Assembly (NCBI GenBank): GCA_900314995.1
Contig: OMXK01000048.1
Coordinates: 1 to 48,105 of the forward strand
Reading direction: 5' to 3'
Length of the DNA: 48,105 nucleotides
DNA from: an uncultured Prevotella sp.
GTDB lineage: Bacteria > Bacteroidota > Bacteroidia > Bacteroidales > Bacteroidaceae
Shown here: positions 1 through 6,871 of the stretch, in pieces
How positions within the stretch are numbered: the stretch's first letter is position 1
Layout: each line of letters opens with the position of its first letter
The notes under the pieces: generated by a model
Database searches by the model: none
Told to the model about the DNA's origin: nothing
What the model saw: the letters and a program-made list of their open reading frames with translations, nothing else
Translations under genes and position numbers: made by a program

Positions 1-61
1 TGAAACAAGTTTCTTTTGCACTCGCTGAATCGCAATTTTCGAGTTTACTTTGATCTGTCAT
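1..61 (-). CDS. Start of an unidentified gene running off the left edge
   Basis: An ATG at 59-61 opens a leftward reading frame that stays open for all 20 codons to the window edge (it begins M-T-D-Q-S-K-L-E-N-C). A Bacteroidetes -7 element lies about 60 bp upstream at 119-127, which supports a real 5' end. The protein cannot be identified from 20 residues. Its upstream DNA is a repeat of the DNA upstream of the ECF sigma gene at 6062-6544, so it may head a similar operon; that is inference. Confidence 0.4.
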   Translation of the reverse strand, partial: MTDQSKLENCDSASAKETCF

Positions 62-118
62 ACACTCTTAATACACACGAAAACCGAATTACTAAACCCC
101 TGAAGACAATTTTTGTGT

Positions 119-127
119 GCAAAATTA
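119..127 (-). promoter_or_regulatory. -7 promoter element for the leftmost gene
   Basis: On the minus strand the sequence reads TAATTTTGC, matching the Bacteroidetes -7 consensus TAnnTTTG. It lies inside the 150-bp repeat shared with 6609-6761. No convincing -33 TTTG is visible. Confidence 0.5.
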
Positions 128-268
128 GGAAAAACGTACGAAAAAGCCCCCGACATGACCGAAAAGCGTTCACCGATGGCGCAGGTCTTAACCCAGGTTA
201 AGAGTTTTTCTATTTTTGGCTTCGAACGTTATTCCTTTGCGGATCTTGCTGATAGTCTTGGGGGTGAC
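119..268. repeat. 150-bp repeat, copy A (Crp remnant plus promoter)
   Basis: This stretch is closely similar to 6609-6761. Both copies contain, in minus-strand order, the end of a Crp/Fnr-type HTH, the palindrome CTTAACCCAGGTTAAG (187-202 here), and a -7 element placed upstream of a leftward gene. The copies differ by small indels and by more divergent sequence between the palindrome and the promoter. Confidence 0.8.
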
Positions 269-292
269 ATTGAGGAACGAAGCGATCCGTCG
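188..292 (-). pseudogene. C-terminal remnant of a Crp/Fnr-family regulator
   Basis: Minus-strand translation gives 34 codons, R-R-I-A-S-F-L-N-V-T-P-K-T-I-S-K-I-R and a short basic tail, ending at TAA (188-190). This matches the recognition-helix end of Bacteroidetes Crp/Fnr regulators (I-A-S-x-L-x-V/I-T-P-x-T-I/L-S-x-I-R). An in-frame stop at 293-295 and the lack of any cNMP-binding domain upstream show that only the last 34 codons survive. A related fragment lies at 6678-6770. Confidence 0.6.
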
Positions 293-325
293 TTAGTGGT
301 TGTTTGGCTGTAAAGTTACTATATA

Positions 326-745
326 TCATTGTGATGAATACTTGGGCATAAAGGCGCCTTTCCCCAGCATCCGCATGATGTCTTGCACATTGTTGATGAT
401 ACTCAGCATGCTAAGTGTCATCGCCAGAGCGAGGGCTGTGGCGGCAATGGGGCGTGAGTTTTCGGCAAACCAAAGAAGGAAACTTGTTTGCATGTGGAAT
501 GTGAAGAGCGGTACGTCGGTGGGTGTGGAGAGAATGAAGAACATAGTAGCGGCTCCGCTAACGATGCCGACAACGAAGGCAGCAACCATTGCCATCTTAT
601 AGCGACGAATAGTAGCCTCCTGATGCTGACGGATAAACTCGACGGCATTCAATCGCTTGGTTAGGTTGGCCATAAATGCATCGTGGTCATCAAAGTGGGG
701 TTTCTGGGAGAGGAAAATATCCTCAAGTGCTTTGTCTTTTATCAT
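326..745 (-). CDS. Small membrane protein co-encoded with an ECF sigma factor
   Basis: A 139-residue protein with a charged N-terminal half of about 50 residues followed by two or three hydrophobic segments (roughly residues 52-72, 85-95 and 100-118). Its start overlaps the stop of the upstream sigma gene by four bases (ATGA), so the two are probably translationally coupled. By position it could be the cognate anti-sigma factor, with the soluble N-terminus holding sigma at the inner membrane. I see no recognised anti-sigma domain (no zinc finger, no FecR domain), so that role is inference. Confidence 0.7.
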   Translation of the reverse strand: MIKDKALEDIFLSQKPHFDDHDAFMANLTKRLNAVEFIRQHQEATIRRYKMAMVAAFVVGIVSGAATMFFILSTPTDVPLFTFHMQTSFLLWFAENSRPIAATALALAMTLSMLSIINNVQDIMRMLGKGAFMPKYSSQ

Positions 746-1218
746 ATCTTCAGTATTTCTTTTAATTTGTCACGACCGCGCGAGAGCTGTTTCTTCACGG
801 CATCCTCCGAGGTCTCGGTAATGGCTGCAATCTCCTTGATGTCGTAGCCGTTGAGATAGTAGAGCGTGATGGATGAGCGCTCTTTGGGCGGCAAAGTCCT
901 CAGGGCGAGGTAGAGGCTCTGATACTCGAAACTGTCATCGGCAGCATTAGGACTGATGAGTATGCGGGCCTCGTCGAGCGTTTCAGTTGTGCGAATACTT
1001 GCCCTATGGTTGAGGAAGGTGTTATGGGCTATCTTGAAGAGCCACGAGCGGAAACGGCCTTTGTCTTGATAGCCCGTCGACGAGAGGTAAGCCTTCACTA
1101 GAGCGTCCTGCGCCAAGTCGTCGGCTTCGTCTTTGTTGCCGCAGCAGAGGGCGAGCAAGAAGCTGCGGAGGGCTTCCTGCTCACGCTCTACATGGGCTAT
1201 GAATACTTCGCGGGTCAC
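742..1218 (-). CDS. ECF-type RNA polymerase sigma factor
   Basis: A 158-residue sigma-70 family protein of the ECF group. Region 2 is at residues 10-85 (D-E-A-D-D-L-A-Q-D-A-L-V-K-A, then G-R-F-R-S-W-L-F-K-I-A-H-N). Region 4 is at about 100-155 (L-P-P-K-E-R-S-S-I-T-L-Y-Y-L-N-G, then D-I-K-E-I-A-A-I-T-E-T-S-E-D-A-V-K-K-Q-L). It directs RNA polymerase to a small set of target promoters. It sits between a DUF6249-like membrane protein (3-bp gap upstream) and a small membrane protein (4-bp overlap downstream). No TonB receptor is coupled to it, unlike the second ECF gene at 6062. Confidence 0.92.
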   Translation of the reverse strand: MTREVFIAHVEREQEALRSFLLALCCGNKDEADDLAQDALVKAYLSSTGYQDKGRFRSWLFKIAHNTFLNHRASIRTTETLDEARILISPNAADDSFEYQSLYLALRTLPPKERSSITLYYLNGYDIKEIAAITETSEDAVKKQLSRGRDKLKEILKI

Positions 1219-1221
1219 GGT

Positions 1222-1671
1222 CTATGCCTGTTGAGTGGTTACTTGTTTCTCTTCGGCCTCTATTTCTTTGGCCAGCATCTTCTTGCTCAGACGATAGTTG
1301 ACGAGGAAGGCGAGACCGACGGCTAAAAGGATGCCACCTGCGAAGTATATACGAATAAGGTCGCCAGGATCCATCCCACCCCTGTAGTCAATTAATAATC
1401 CATAAACCAAGAAGCAAATACCGAGCAATCCGACAATGCTTCCCCACAACAGCTTCGAGAGCAGTTTCTCTTTAAGCAGTTTGGGCTTTGGCGAAATTTT
1501 CTCCATGAGTTCCTTAATGTCCATGTCGGGGTTCTTCTCAATTGCGGCCAGCACAATTTGTGTCCGCTGGTTGGTCTTGTTCATGCTCTCGCGGATAGTA
1601 AACCATACGATCATGATGGGAAGTACGCATCCACAGCCGAGGGGTACCAAAATTGAAACTAAATCATGCAT
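1222..1671 (-). CDS. DUF6249-like membrane protein
   Basis: A 149-residue protein with an N-terminal membrane segment (residues 4-25), a short charged cytoplasmic stretch including D-M-D-I-K-E-L-M-E-K-I (about 50-60), then two more membrane segments (about 73-93 and 106-126) and a charged tail. This layout matches the DUF6249 family often found beside ECF sigma genes in Bacteroidetes; the family name is from memory. It is the first gene of a three-gene leftward operon, so it may sense membrane state or sequester sigma. Function unknown. Confidence 0.75.
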   Translation of the reverse strand: MHDLVSILVPLGCGCVLPIMIVWFTIRESMNKTNQRTQIVLAAIEKNPDMDIKELMEKISPKPKLLKEKLLSKLLWGSIVGLLGICFLVYGLLIDYRGGMDPGDLIRIYFAGGILLAVGLAFLVNYRLSKKMLAKEIEAEEKQVTTQQA

Positions 1672-1794
1672 ATTCTTTTCTATTTTTATTGTTAAACTTC
1701 TGTTTTCTGAACCGATTCATATATATAACAGTTCAGAAGAGCAAAAGGTGACATCTGAAATACTTTTTCTTCATAATATATGCGTTTTGATGCT

Positions 1795-1803
1795 GCAAAG
1801 ATA
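1795..1803 (-). promoter_or_regulatory. -7 promoter element of the first ECF operon
   Basis: The minus strand reads TATCTTTGC, a textbook Bacteroidetes -7 element. In place of a -33 TTTG the upstream DNA holds the palindrome GGAATATATTCC at 1814-1825, 10 bp away, which could be an operator or a sigma-specific recognition element. Confidence 0.65.
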
Positions 1804-1813
1804 CAAAAAAGCA

Positions 1814-1825
1814 GGAATATATTCC
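1814..1825. repeat. 12-bp perfect palindrome next to a promoter
   Basis: GGAATATATTCC is its own reverse complement and sits just upstream of the -7 element at 1795-1803. The position suits an operator or activator site. Confidence 0.4.
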
Positions 1826-1856
1826 CAGGAAACAGGAAAAAGTCACCAAGTTGCAT

Positions 1857-2897
1857 TTATATCATACTATCTGCAGAGATGGCAGCACGGCTGTCTATGG
1901 GAAGGGTAAGGGCTGACTCTAACATCTCTTTTGCACAATCGACGGCAATGACTGATGGCTCTGCGTATCGTTGCTTCATGATAAAGACACTTGGACCTGT
2001 TGTGATGCTGCCCGCAAACTTCTTGGCATGTAGCAATAGATCTATGGATACTATAAGCCTGATGATAGCAGCCCTTTTGGATTGTGGGGCTGCTATACAG
2101 AATGCCTGATGACTGTACCCTTGGTCTTCCGGTTGGCAAAGGGAGACGATACGCAGTTGGGGAAACTCACTTCTGACGATTTCTAACTGGGCGTAGTTAT
2201 CTGCAAGGGCAAAGATACAATCACCATCGGCAGGATGCAGAGCTTCTATTATTTGTCTGCCAGTAATCAGTCGTGCTTCCTGTGCCTTGTCTCCGCCTCG
2301 AATCTGAATACCAGAATAAACACAGGGAAGTGAAAGACAGCAAATGGTCTCCGTTATCCGCTGTTTCACTTCCGGCTGAGGTTGCCAGACCATTTTTGCC
2401 AGCATCGTGTATGCTTCATAATATGAACCATCGAAATCAAGGGCTGGGATATGGTAGTGCATATCGGGATCGGAAACCACATCCTGACTCAACTTTACAT
2501 ATTCGCCATACGCTCTGAAAGCAAGCCAATGTCCCATAAGTGATTTCAACATGAATTTCTGTTTCCAGAAGACAAAGGACAGTGATCTCGTTTTAATGGT
2601 GTTACTGATGATACGATGCCACTGAGGTGGACGATGCAAGTTGTACTTGTGATGAAACGCCTCGTGGACTTCCTCGCAGAAAGGCTCGAAATATTCCGTC
2701 CAGCCCTTACTAGTTCCGAAGTTCGCGTCATCGGAATAGAGTTGGAATCGATAACCCTTTGCCAAGCAATAGAGCATGGCATTGATCATATAGTTCAATT
2801 CTACGCAGAAACCACAGTCGATACCTGCATGATAGATGAGCCGCTTGCCGAAAGAACCATTGACCTTCTGATAAGAAGATAGATCTAACTGTTGCAT
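1857..2897 (-). CDS. Fucosyltransferase-like (NodZ/FUT8-type) glycosyltransferase
   Basis: About 346 residues. The N-terminal part (G-S-F-G-K-R-L-I-Y-H-A-G, then a long aromatic stretch) and the motif I-Q-I-R-G-G-D-K-A-Q-E near residue 200 resemble the GDP-fucose-binding H/I-x-R-R/G-x-D-K of O-/alpha-1,6-fucosyltransferases. The likely role is sugar transfer to a glycan, but donor and acceptor are unknown. The frame is open to an ATG at 2922-2924, but that would overlap the upstream receptor gene by 23 bp; the ATG at 2895-2897 follows the receptor stop directly and is preferred. It is the last gene of the sigma, anti-sigma, receptor operon, an unusual place for such an enzyme. Confidence 0.65.
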   Translation of the reverse strand: MQQLDLSSYQKVNGSFGKRLIYHAGIDCGFCVELNYMINAMLYCLAKGYRFQLYSDDANFGTSKGWTEYFEPFCEEVHEAFHHKYNLHRPPQWHRIISNTIKTRSLSFVFWKQKFMLKSLMGHWLAFRAYGEYVKLSQDVVSDPDMHYHIPALDFDGSYYEAYTMLAKMVWQPQPEVKQRITETICCLSLPCVYSGIQIRGGDKAQEARLITGRQIIEALHPADGDCIFALADNYAQLEIVRSEFPQLRIVSLCQPEDQGYSHQAFCIAAPQSKRAAIIRLIVSIDLLLHAKKFAGSITTGPSVFIMKQRYAEPSVIAVDCAKEMLESALTLPIDSRAAISADSMI

Positions 2898-2901
2898 ATT
2901 A

Positions 2902-5466
2902 TTATAGTCGGCTCTTGACGTCATTACCAGCTCCTGTTCCCTTGTACTTCGAGCGAGCAGGATTGAAGTTATAGCGGATAGTGAGTTTCAGACTGCGGTT
3001 GTCTGTCCGCTTATCCAGGTAGAACTGATGGATGTCGCTGAAGATGGTGATCTTCTGGCGCATGGTGGCAAAGACGTCATTGAGGGCCAGTTTCACACTC
3101 AGGCGGTCGTGGAAGAATGCCTTGTAAAGACTCAGGTCGAACTGCCAAGACTGGCCGAGGTGTATGTTCTCCGAATCCCCGGCAGAGCGCCATGACAGAT
3201 CGGCATTCAGCCAGATATCCTTGGGCAGGTTGACAGCATTGTTAAAACGGACGATGCGCATCGGCTCGTTCATCTTTCTGGTCTCACCCAAGTATTTCAC
3301 CTCCAAGTCCTGCCACATTATGGCAAGCATCAACTGGGGGTGATAACAGCCGAATGTCGGCGCAAGATGAAGCATGGCCTGCAGATTATTGAAACCGCTG
3401 GTGTTGTTCTTTTGCAGCAGGGCGATTGTCGGGTCGCCATTGTAACTGGAGTACGAACTGATGATATAGTCGTGTACATAAGCGTAGTCTATCATCGCCA
3501 TCATCCACTTCCAGTTAAGGGCCAGTGAAAGGTTATCACGATAGGTTGGACGCAAGTAGGGATTTCCGCTCTCGTAGAGATATCGGTTGATATATTTCAG
3601 ATCACTCGTCAACTGACTGAAAGCAGGACGATTGATATTACGGGCATAGCTGAGTCGTGTCTGGACCTTACCTATAGGATATGACAGCATAGCCGAGGGG
3701 AATATATCGTTATAGGTGCGGGTTGTATCACTGTTTATCGTTCCGAAGTACCGGCTATCGACATGTTCGTAGCGCAAGCCTGCCTTGGCTGTCAGCTTTC
3801 CGATCTGCTGGGTCAGTTCTGCGAATACTGCTCCGCTCGATTCCTTGGTCTCAGTACTGCTGCTGATAATGATCCTCTCTGGGTTGAGAAAGTCATCTGT
3901 ACGACGGACAGAACTGCCCTCTGCACCCAATTCGATTTTCCCCTTCCATACGGGATAGCCTGCAACGAGTTTGGCAGCATAGAGTTGGTTCTTTGCCTCG
4001 CTGCGTGTTGTCACATTACGGCTTTCGCTTTCCTTGGCCACCTCCACAGTAAAGGCATCAGTGGTCTCTTTCTGAATCACCATGTCGGCATTTGCGTCTA
4101 TCGACAACTTGCCAATTGTGCCCGAATAGTAGGCATTAACAGTGTGCTCGATTCTTTTGATTTTCTCATGACTGTCACCTGTCAAATGGTCATCGACCGT
4201 TTCGTCCTCGAATGCATCTGTTATAAAATTGCTTTTCTGTCGGGATGGTCGCGAGGCGGCTGTGTAGGTCATGCCGATGGCGTGATGATCGTTGAACATA
4301 TAGTTGAATCCCAACTTCCCATAATAGATATTGGTTTGGGGCTTATAGCTTGTAATACCCTGCTGCATATAGTGAGTGCTGGACTTCTGCTGAAAGGGGT
4401 GCTGGAGATAAGTATCCTGACGGCTCTTGTTCTCCACTTTCATCCGAAAGTCTTCAATGTCAGCCGTAGCGAAGAGGTCGAGGCCACCAACCCGATAGTT
4501 AACGTTTATCTCTTCTTGGCCGAAGACATAATGATTGATACCTATCAGCGTCTTATTGTCGAAACTGAATCCCTCTCCAACAGGACGAATCGTCTTGATG
4601 CGGATAACCGAACGCACCGAAGCATCATATTTTGCGCCAGGTGTCATGACAACTTCCACATCCTTGATCTGGTCGCTTTTCAGTAGACTAAGTTCACCAA
4701 GGTCACGCATCTGCCTGCCATTGACATAGACGAGAGGAGTACCCCTGCCTAATACCTCGATGTTGCTGCCGTTGTGCAAGACGCCTGGTATATGTGTCAG
4801 TACATCATTGCCAGTACCCATCTTTGAGAGGTAGCTGCCCTCAACAGTTGTCACAAAGGCATCATCCTTGATTCTGACTAACGGGCGAGAACCTTTCACT
4901 TCTACACCATTCAGTCTGTAACTATCAGGCTGCATCCGTATCGTGCCAAGTTCACTACTATTGAACTGCCTGGTGAGAGTCTTATAGCCTATGAATGAAA
5001 TACGGGCTACAACAGACTTTGCATCACAGGGAATGACGAAGAGGCCGGCCTCATTGCTCACACCACCACCGATAACCGTAGAGTCTGATGGAGAAAGCAG
5101 GTAAACATTAGCATAAGCAATGGGCTGGCCCTTTTCGTCGATAATATGGCCTTTGTAGCGAGCGCTTGTCTTTTGAATACACTCAACAAACAGAGAACCC
5201 TTCCCCCTCTCCGATACCCGTATAGGATAGAAACCAATAATCTGGCGTAGGGCATCGGGTACGGATTGGTGCTTGATGCTTGTGGTTACGCGGAAGTCTT
5301 CCAACTCATTGTACATGAAGCTGATGGTGTAATCAGATGACAGCTCGTTGAGGTTACGCAGTGCCTCAGACATTGATACATTATCGTAATTGCGTGTAAT
5401 ATGCTGGCCATGCATGCTGGTGCAGCAGCATAGGGCGATAAGGAAAATAACGAATTGCTTCATCAT
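2902..5466 (-). CDS. TonB-dependent-receptor-like outer membrane protein with STN domain
   Basis: 854 residues: signal peptide (1-20, ending C-T-S-M-H-G-Q), STN/secretin-like domain (about 21-105), carboxypeptidase-regulatory-like beta-sandwich (about 113-190, G-H-I-I-D-E-K-G-Q-P-I-A-Y-A-N-V), plug domain (about 205-290, V-Y-V-N-G-R-Q-M-R-D-L), then a large outer-membrane barrel. The STN domain of such receptors passes ligand binding to a FecR-type anti-sigma factor, and one is encoded directly upstream with a 4-bp overlap. It probably imports or senses a specific ligand, unknown from sequence. The barrel is of the Bacteroidetes OMP_b-brl_3 type rather than SusC; no SusD partner is present. 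Confidence 0.88.
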   Translation of the reverse strand: MMKQFVIFLIALCCCTSMHGQHITRNYDNVSMSEALRNLNELSSDYTISFMYNELEDFRVTTSIKHQSVPDALRQIIGFYPIRVSERGKGSLFVECIQKTSARYKGHIIDEKGQPIAYANVYLLSPSDSTVIGGGVSNEAGLFVIPCDAKSVVARISFIGYKTLTRQFNSSELGTIRMQPDSYRLNGVEVKGSRPLVRIKDDAFVTTVEGSYLSKMGTGNDVLTHIPGVLHNGSNIEVLGRGTPLVYVNGRQMRDLGELSLLKSDQIKDVEVVMTPGAKYDASVRSVIRIKTIRPVGEGFSFDNKTLIGINHYVFGQEEINVNYRVGGLDLFATADIEDFRMKVENKSRQDTYLQHPFQQKSSTHYMQQGITSYKPQTNIYYGKLGFNYMFNDHHAIGMTYTAASRPSRQKSNFITDAFEDETVDDHLTGDSHEKIKRIEHTVNAYYSGTIGKLSIDANADMVIQKETTDAFTVEVAKESESRNVTTRSEAKNQLYAAKLVAGYPVWKGKIELGAEGSSVRRTDDFLNPERIIISSSTETKESSGAVFAELTQQIGKLTAKAGLRYEHVDSRYFGTINSDTTRTYNDIFPSAMLSYPIGKVQTRLSYARNINRPAFSQLTSDLKYINRYLYESGNPYLRPTYRDNLSLALNWKWMMAMIDYAYVHDYIISSYSSYNGDPTIALLQKNNTSGFNNLQAMLHLAPTFGCYHPQLMLAIMWQDLEVKYLGETRKMNEPMRIVRFNNAVNLPKDIWLNADLSWRSAGDSENIHLGQSWQFDLSLYKAFFHDRLSVKLALNDVFATMRQKITIFSDIHQFYLDKRTDNRSLKLTIRYNFNPARSKYKGTGAGNDVKSRL

Positions 5467-6065
5467 CTGACAATCAGTTTACCGTCCTCTACAGCCAGAT
5501 TGACCTGCTCGAACATATTCAACTTCTCTATGACCTCTTGCAGACTCTCTTCCTGATTCCATACGAAATAGAAACGGAGTTGGCTGGCCTGCATTCCCGC
5601 TGACGCACCTACCCGTTGCCTTTCATTCTGTAAGTCCACATCAAGGTGATGATAGGTAGCAATGTCCTTGGCAATGCTATCGAGTGTGACATTGTCGAAA
5701 ACGACAGGTCCAGACTTGACGATGGTATCAGTAGGGAGGGTTTGAGGTACGATGACTGCAGACTGAGGCTTCTCTACTGCTGTTACTGGGCGTTCCTCAT
5801 GCTGCGACTGACGAACTATTTGAACTGCTGCAATGGCTATACCTGACAACGTTAGTATGCCAATGAGTATGGCAGCGCTCTGACGCCATGTATGTATGGG
5901 TCGTTCTGAGGCTATATGCTGCTTAGCGAACTGCTGCCATGCTTCATCTACATCGGGCACTTGGTCAAGATCGTCCATCATGGCCTCTATCTCCTGGTCA
6001 GAATACTTGTCGGGCTCTTCCTGCATATCGCGGTAAAGCTGTTTGTTGTGGTCGTTTGTTTTCAT
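5463..6065 (-). CDS. Short FecR-like anti-sigma factor (DUF4974 C-terminus)
   Basis: 200 residues: acidic cytoplasmic N-terminus (1-80), one membrane segment (about 82-104), proline-rich periplasmic linker, and a C-terminal DUF4974-like domain (about 123-200, F-D-N-V-T-L-D-S-I-A-K-D-I-A-T-Y). Standard FecR anti-sigma proteins have about 300-350 residues, with a FecR beta domain between membrane segment and DUF4974; that domain is missing here. It overlaps the sigma gene and the receptor gene by four bases each, indicating coupled translation. The likely job is to hold the ECF sigma factor until the receptor's STN domain signals. Confidence 0.82.
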   Translation of the reverse strand: MKTNDHNKQLYRDMQEEPDKYSDQEIEAMMDDLDQVPDVDEAWQQFAKQHIASERPIHTWRQSAAILIGILTLSGIAIAAVQIVRQSQHEERPVTAVEKPQSAVIVPQTLPTDTIVKSGPVVFDNVTLDSIAKDIATYHHLDVDLQNERQRVGASAGMQASQLRFYFVWNQEESLQEVIEKLNMFEQVNLAVEDGKLIVR

Positions 6066-6544
6066 AAGCCTTTCGGATTAAAACGGTTTCTGATTTCTTT
6101 CAAGGCGTGAGAAAGATGTTTCCATACGGCCACGCGGCTGATACCTTCGCTAGAAGCTATTTCCTCATAGCTATACCCTTCGGTGAAACGGAGGCGGAAG
6201 ATGCGCTGCTCTTGTTCCGTCAGATGACTGACGACAAACTCGACGATATCGGTCATGCGCTCGTCTTCATCCTCTGCATCAGACGGTTGCTCTGCAGATG
6301 CGGTCTCCATGCGGAGCCTCGTTTCCTGATGGCGGATACGTTTCAGACACTGGTTGCGAACACTTGTCAGCAAGTAGCGTTCCTCAGTGTCGGGTATCAG
6401 CACCGTTCGCCCACGAAGCAATCCCTCAAAGATGTCGCTGACCACATCCTTGCTATCCTGCTCATCGTAGAGAATCGTGCGTGCCACCCTCAGCATCTTG
6501 GCATAGTGCTGTTTGAACAGCCTTTGGATATCTTTTTCCATCAC
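6062..6544 (-). CDS. ECF RNA polymerase sigma factor (FecI-like)
   Basis: 160 residues. Region 2 covers about 5-75 (Y-D-E-Q-D-S-K-D-V-V-S-D-I-F-E) and region 4 about 105-155 (L-T-E-Q-E-Q-R-I-F-R-L-R-F, then Y-S-Y-E-E-I-A-S-S-E-G-I-S-R-V-A-V-W). It is the first gene of a coupled operon with a FecR-like anti-sigma, an STN receptor and a glycosyltransferase-like gene. This is the classical cell-surface-signalling arrangement, so it probably autoregulates its operon. Its promoter lies in the repeat at 6609-6761. Confidence 0.93.
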   Translation of the reverse strand: MMEKDIQRLFKQHYAKMLRVARTILYDEQDSKDVVSDIFEGLLRGRTVLIPDTEERYLLTSVRNQCLKRIRHQETRLRMETASAEQPSDAEDEDERMTDIVEFVVSHLTEQEQRIFRLRFTEGYSYEEIASSEGISRVAVWKHLSHALKEIRNRFNPKGL

Positions 6545-6608
6545 GTCTTTTTATAGTAATACGCTTCAGCCGTTCAAAATGCTAACCCCATAACAAACAA
6601 TTTTTGCT

Positions 6609-6617
6609 GCGAAGTTA
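6609..6617 (-). promoter_or_regulatory. -7 promoter element of the sigma/receptor operon
   Basis: The minus strand reads TAACTTCGC, a near-consensus -7 element (TAnnTTTG with one change). It is followed by about 65 bases of leader before the ATG at 6544. It occupies the same place in repeat copy B as 119-127 does in copy A. Confidence 0.5.
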
Positions 6618-6636
6618 AGGAAAACCCACGAAAAAG

Positions 6637-6670
6637 CCCTCGGCAATATCCGAAAAGCGGCTGCCGAGGG
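6637..6670 (-). terminator. Hairpin upstream of the sigma operon
   Basis: CCCTCGGCA (6662-6670 read on the minus strand) pairs with TGCCGAGGG (6637-6645) as a 9-bp perfect stem, followed on the minus strand by CTTTTTCG. It looks like an intrinsic terminator of whatever was transcribed from the Crp side, and lies just upstream of the operon promoter. Confidence 0.5.
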
Positions 6671-6677
6671 TGCAGGT

Positions 6678-6770
6678 CTTAACCCAGGTTAAGAGTTTTT
6701 CTATTTTTTGGCTTCGAACGTTATTCCTTATGCGGATCTTGCTGATAGTCTTGGGGGTGACGTTTAAGAA
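6678..6770 (-). pseudogene. Second Crp/Fnr C-terminal remnant, frameshifted
   Basis: The minus strand reads S-F-L-N-V-T-P-K-T-I-S-K-I-R in frame, then a 2-bp difference from copy A shifts the frame. Nothing of the upstream effector domain remains. Whether copy A or copy B holds the ancestral frame cannot be told from two copies. Confidence 0.5.
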
Positions 6771-6838
6771 TGAAACTAAAAGATAATCCTAAAAGGTTAA
6801 TGAATGTAAATTGTGGTGGCTGTTAGAAATATTTTGAC

Positions 6839-6846
6839 TATCTTTG
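6839..6846 (+). promoter_or_regulatory. -7 promoter element of the kinase/nucleotidyltransferase gene
   Basis: TATCTTTG matches the -7 consensus and lies 25 bp upstream of the ATG at 6872. The rest of the 6545-6871 gap holds the repeat copy B and the sigma operon promoter on the other strand. Confidence 0.6.
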
Positions 6847-6871
6847 CATAGATAAACTAAAAACTGAAAGA

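Larger units (their letters stand above)
1672..1856. other. Intergenic leader of the first ECF operon
   Basis: This 185-bp gap lies between the DUF6249-like gene and the end of the glycosyltransferase-like gene. It carries the promoter at 1795-1803, a perfect palindrome at 1814-1825, and an untranslated leader of roughly 115 bases before the ATG at 1671. No coding sequence is evident. Confidence 0.5.
6609..6761. repeat. 150-bp repeat, copy B
   Basis: This is the second copy of the 119-268 repeat. It contains the same palindrome CTTAACCCAGGTTAAG (6678-6693) and the Crp/Fnr tail sequence. Between palindrome and promoter it has a strong hairpin (6637-6670) that copy A lacks. Confidence 0.8.

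Noticed and set aside
113-313. Small plus-strand open frame across repeat copy A
   Set aside because: The minus strand gives a recognisable Crp/Fnr tail in this DNA; the plus frame has no start signal and is its reverse shadow.
3763-4686. A 307-codon open frame on the plus strand
   Set aside because: It lies wholly antisense to the receptor gene at 2902-5466, whose domains are clear, and its translation has no recognisable motif.
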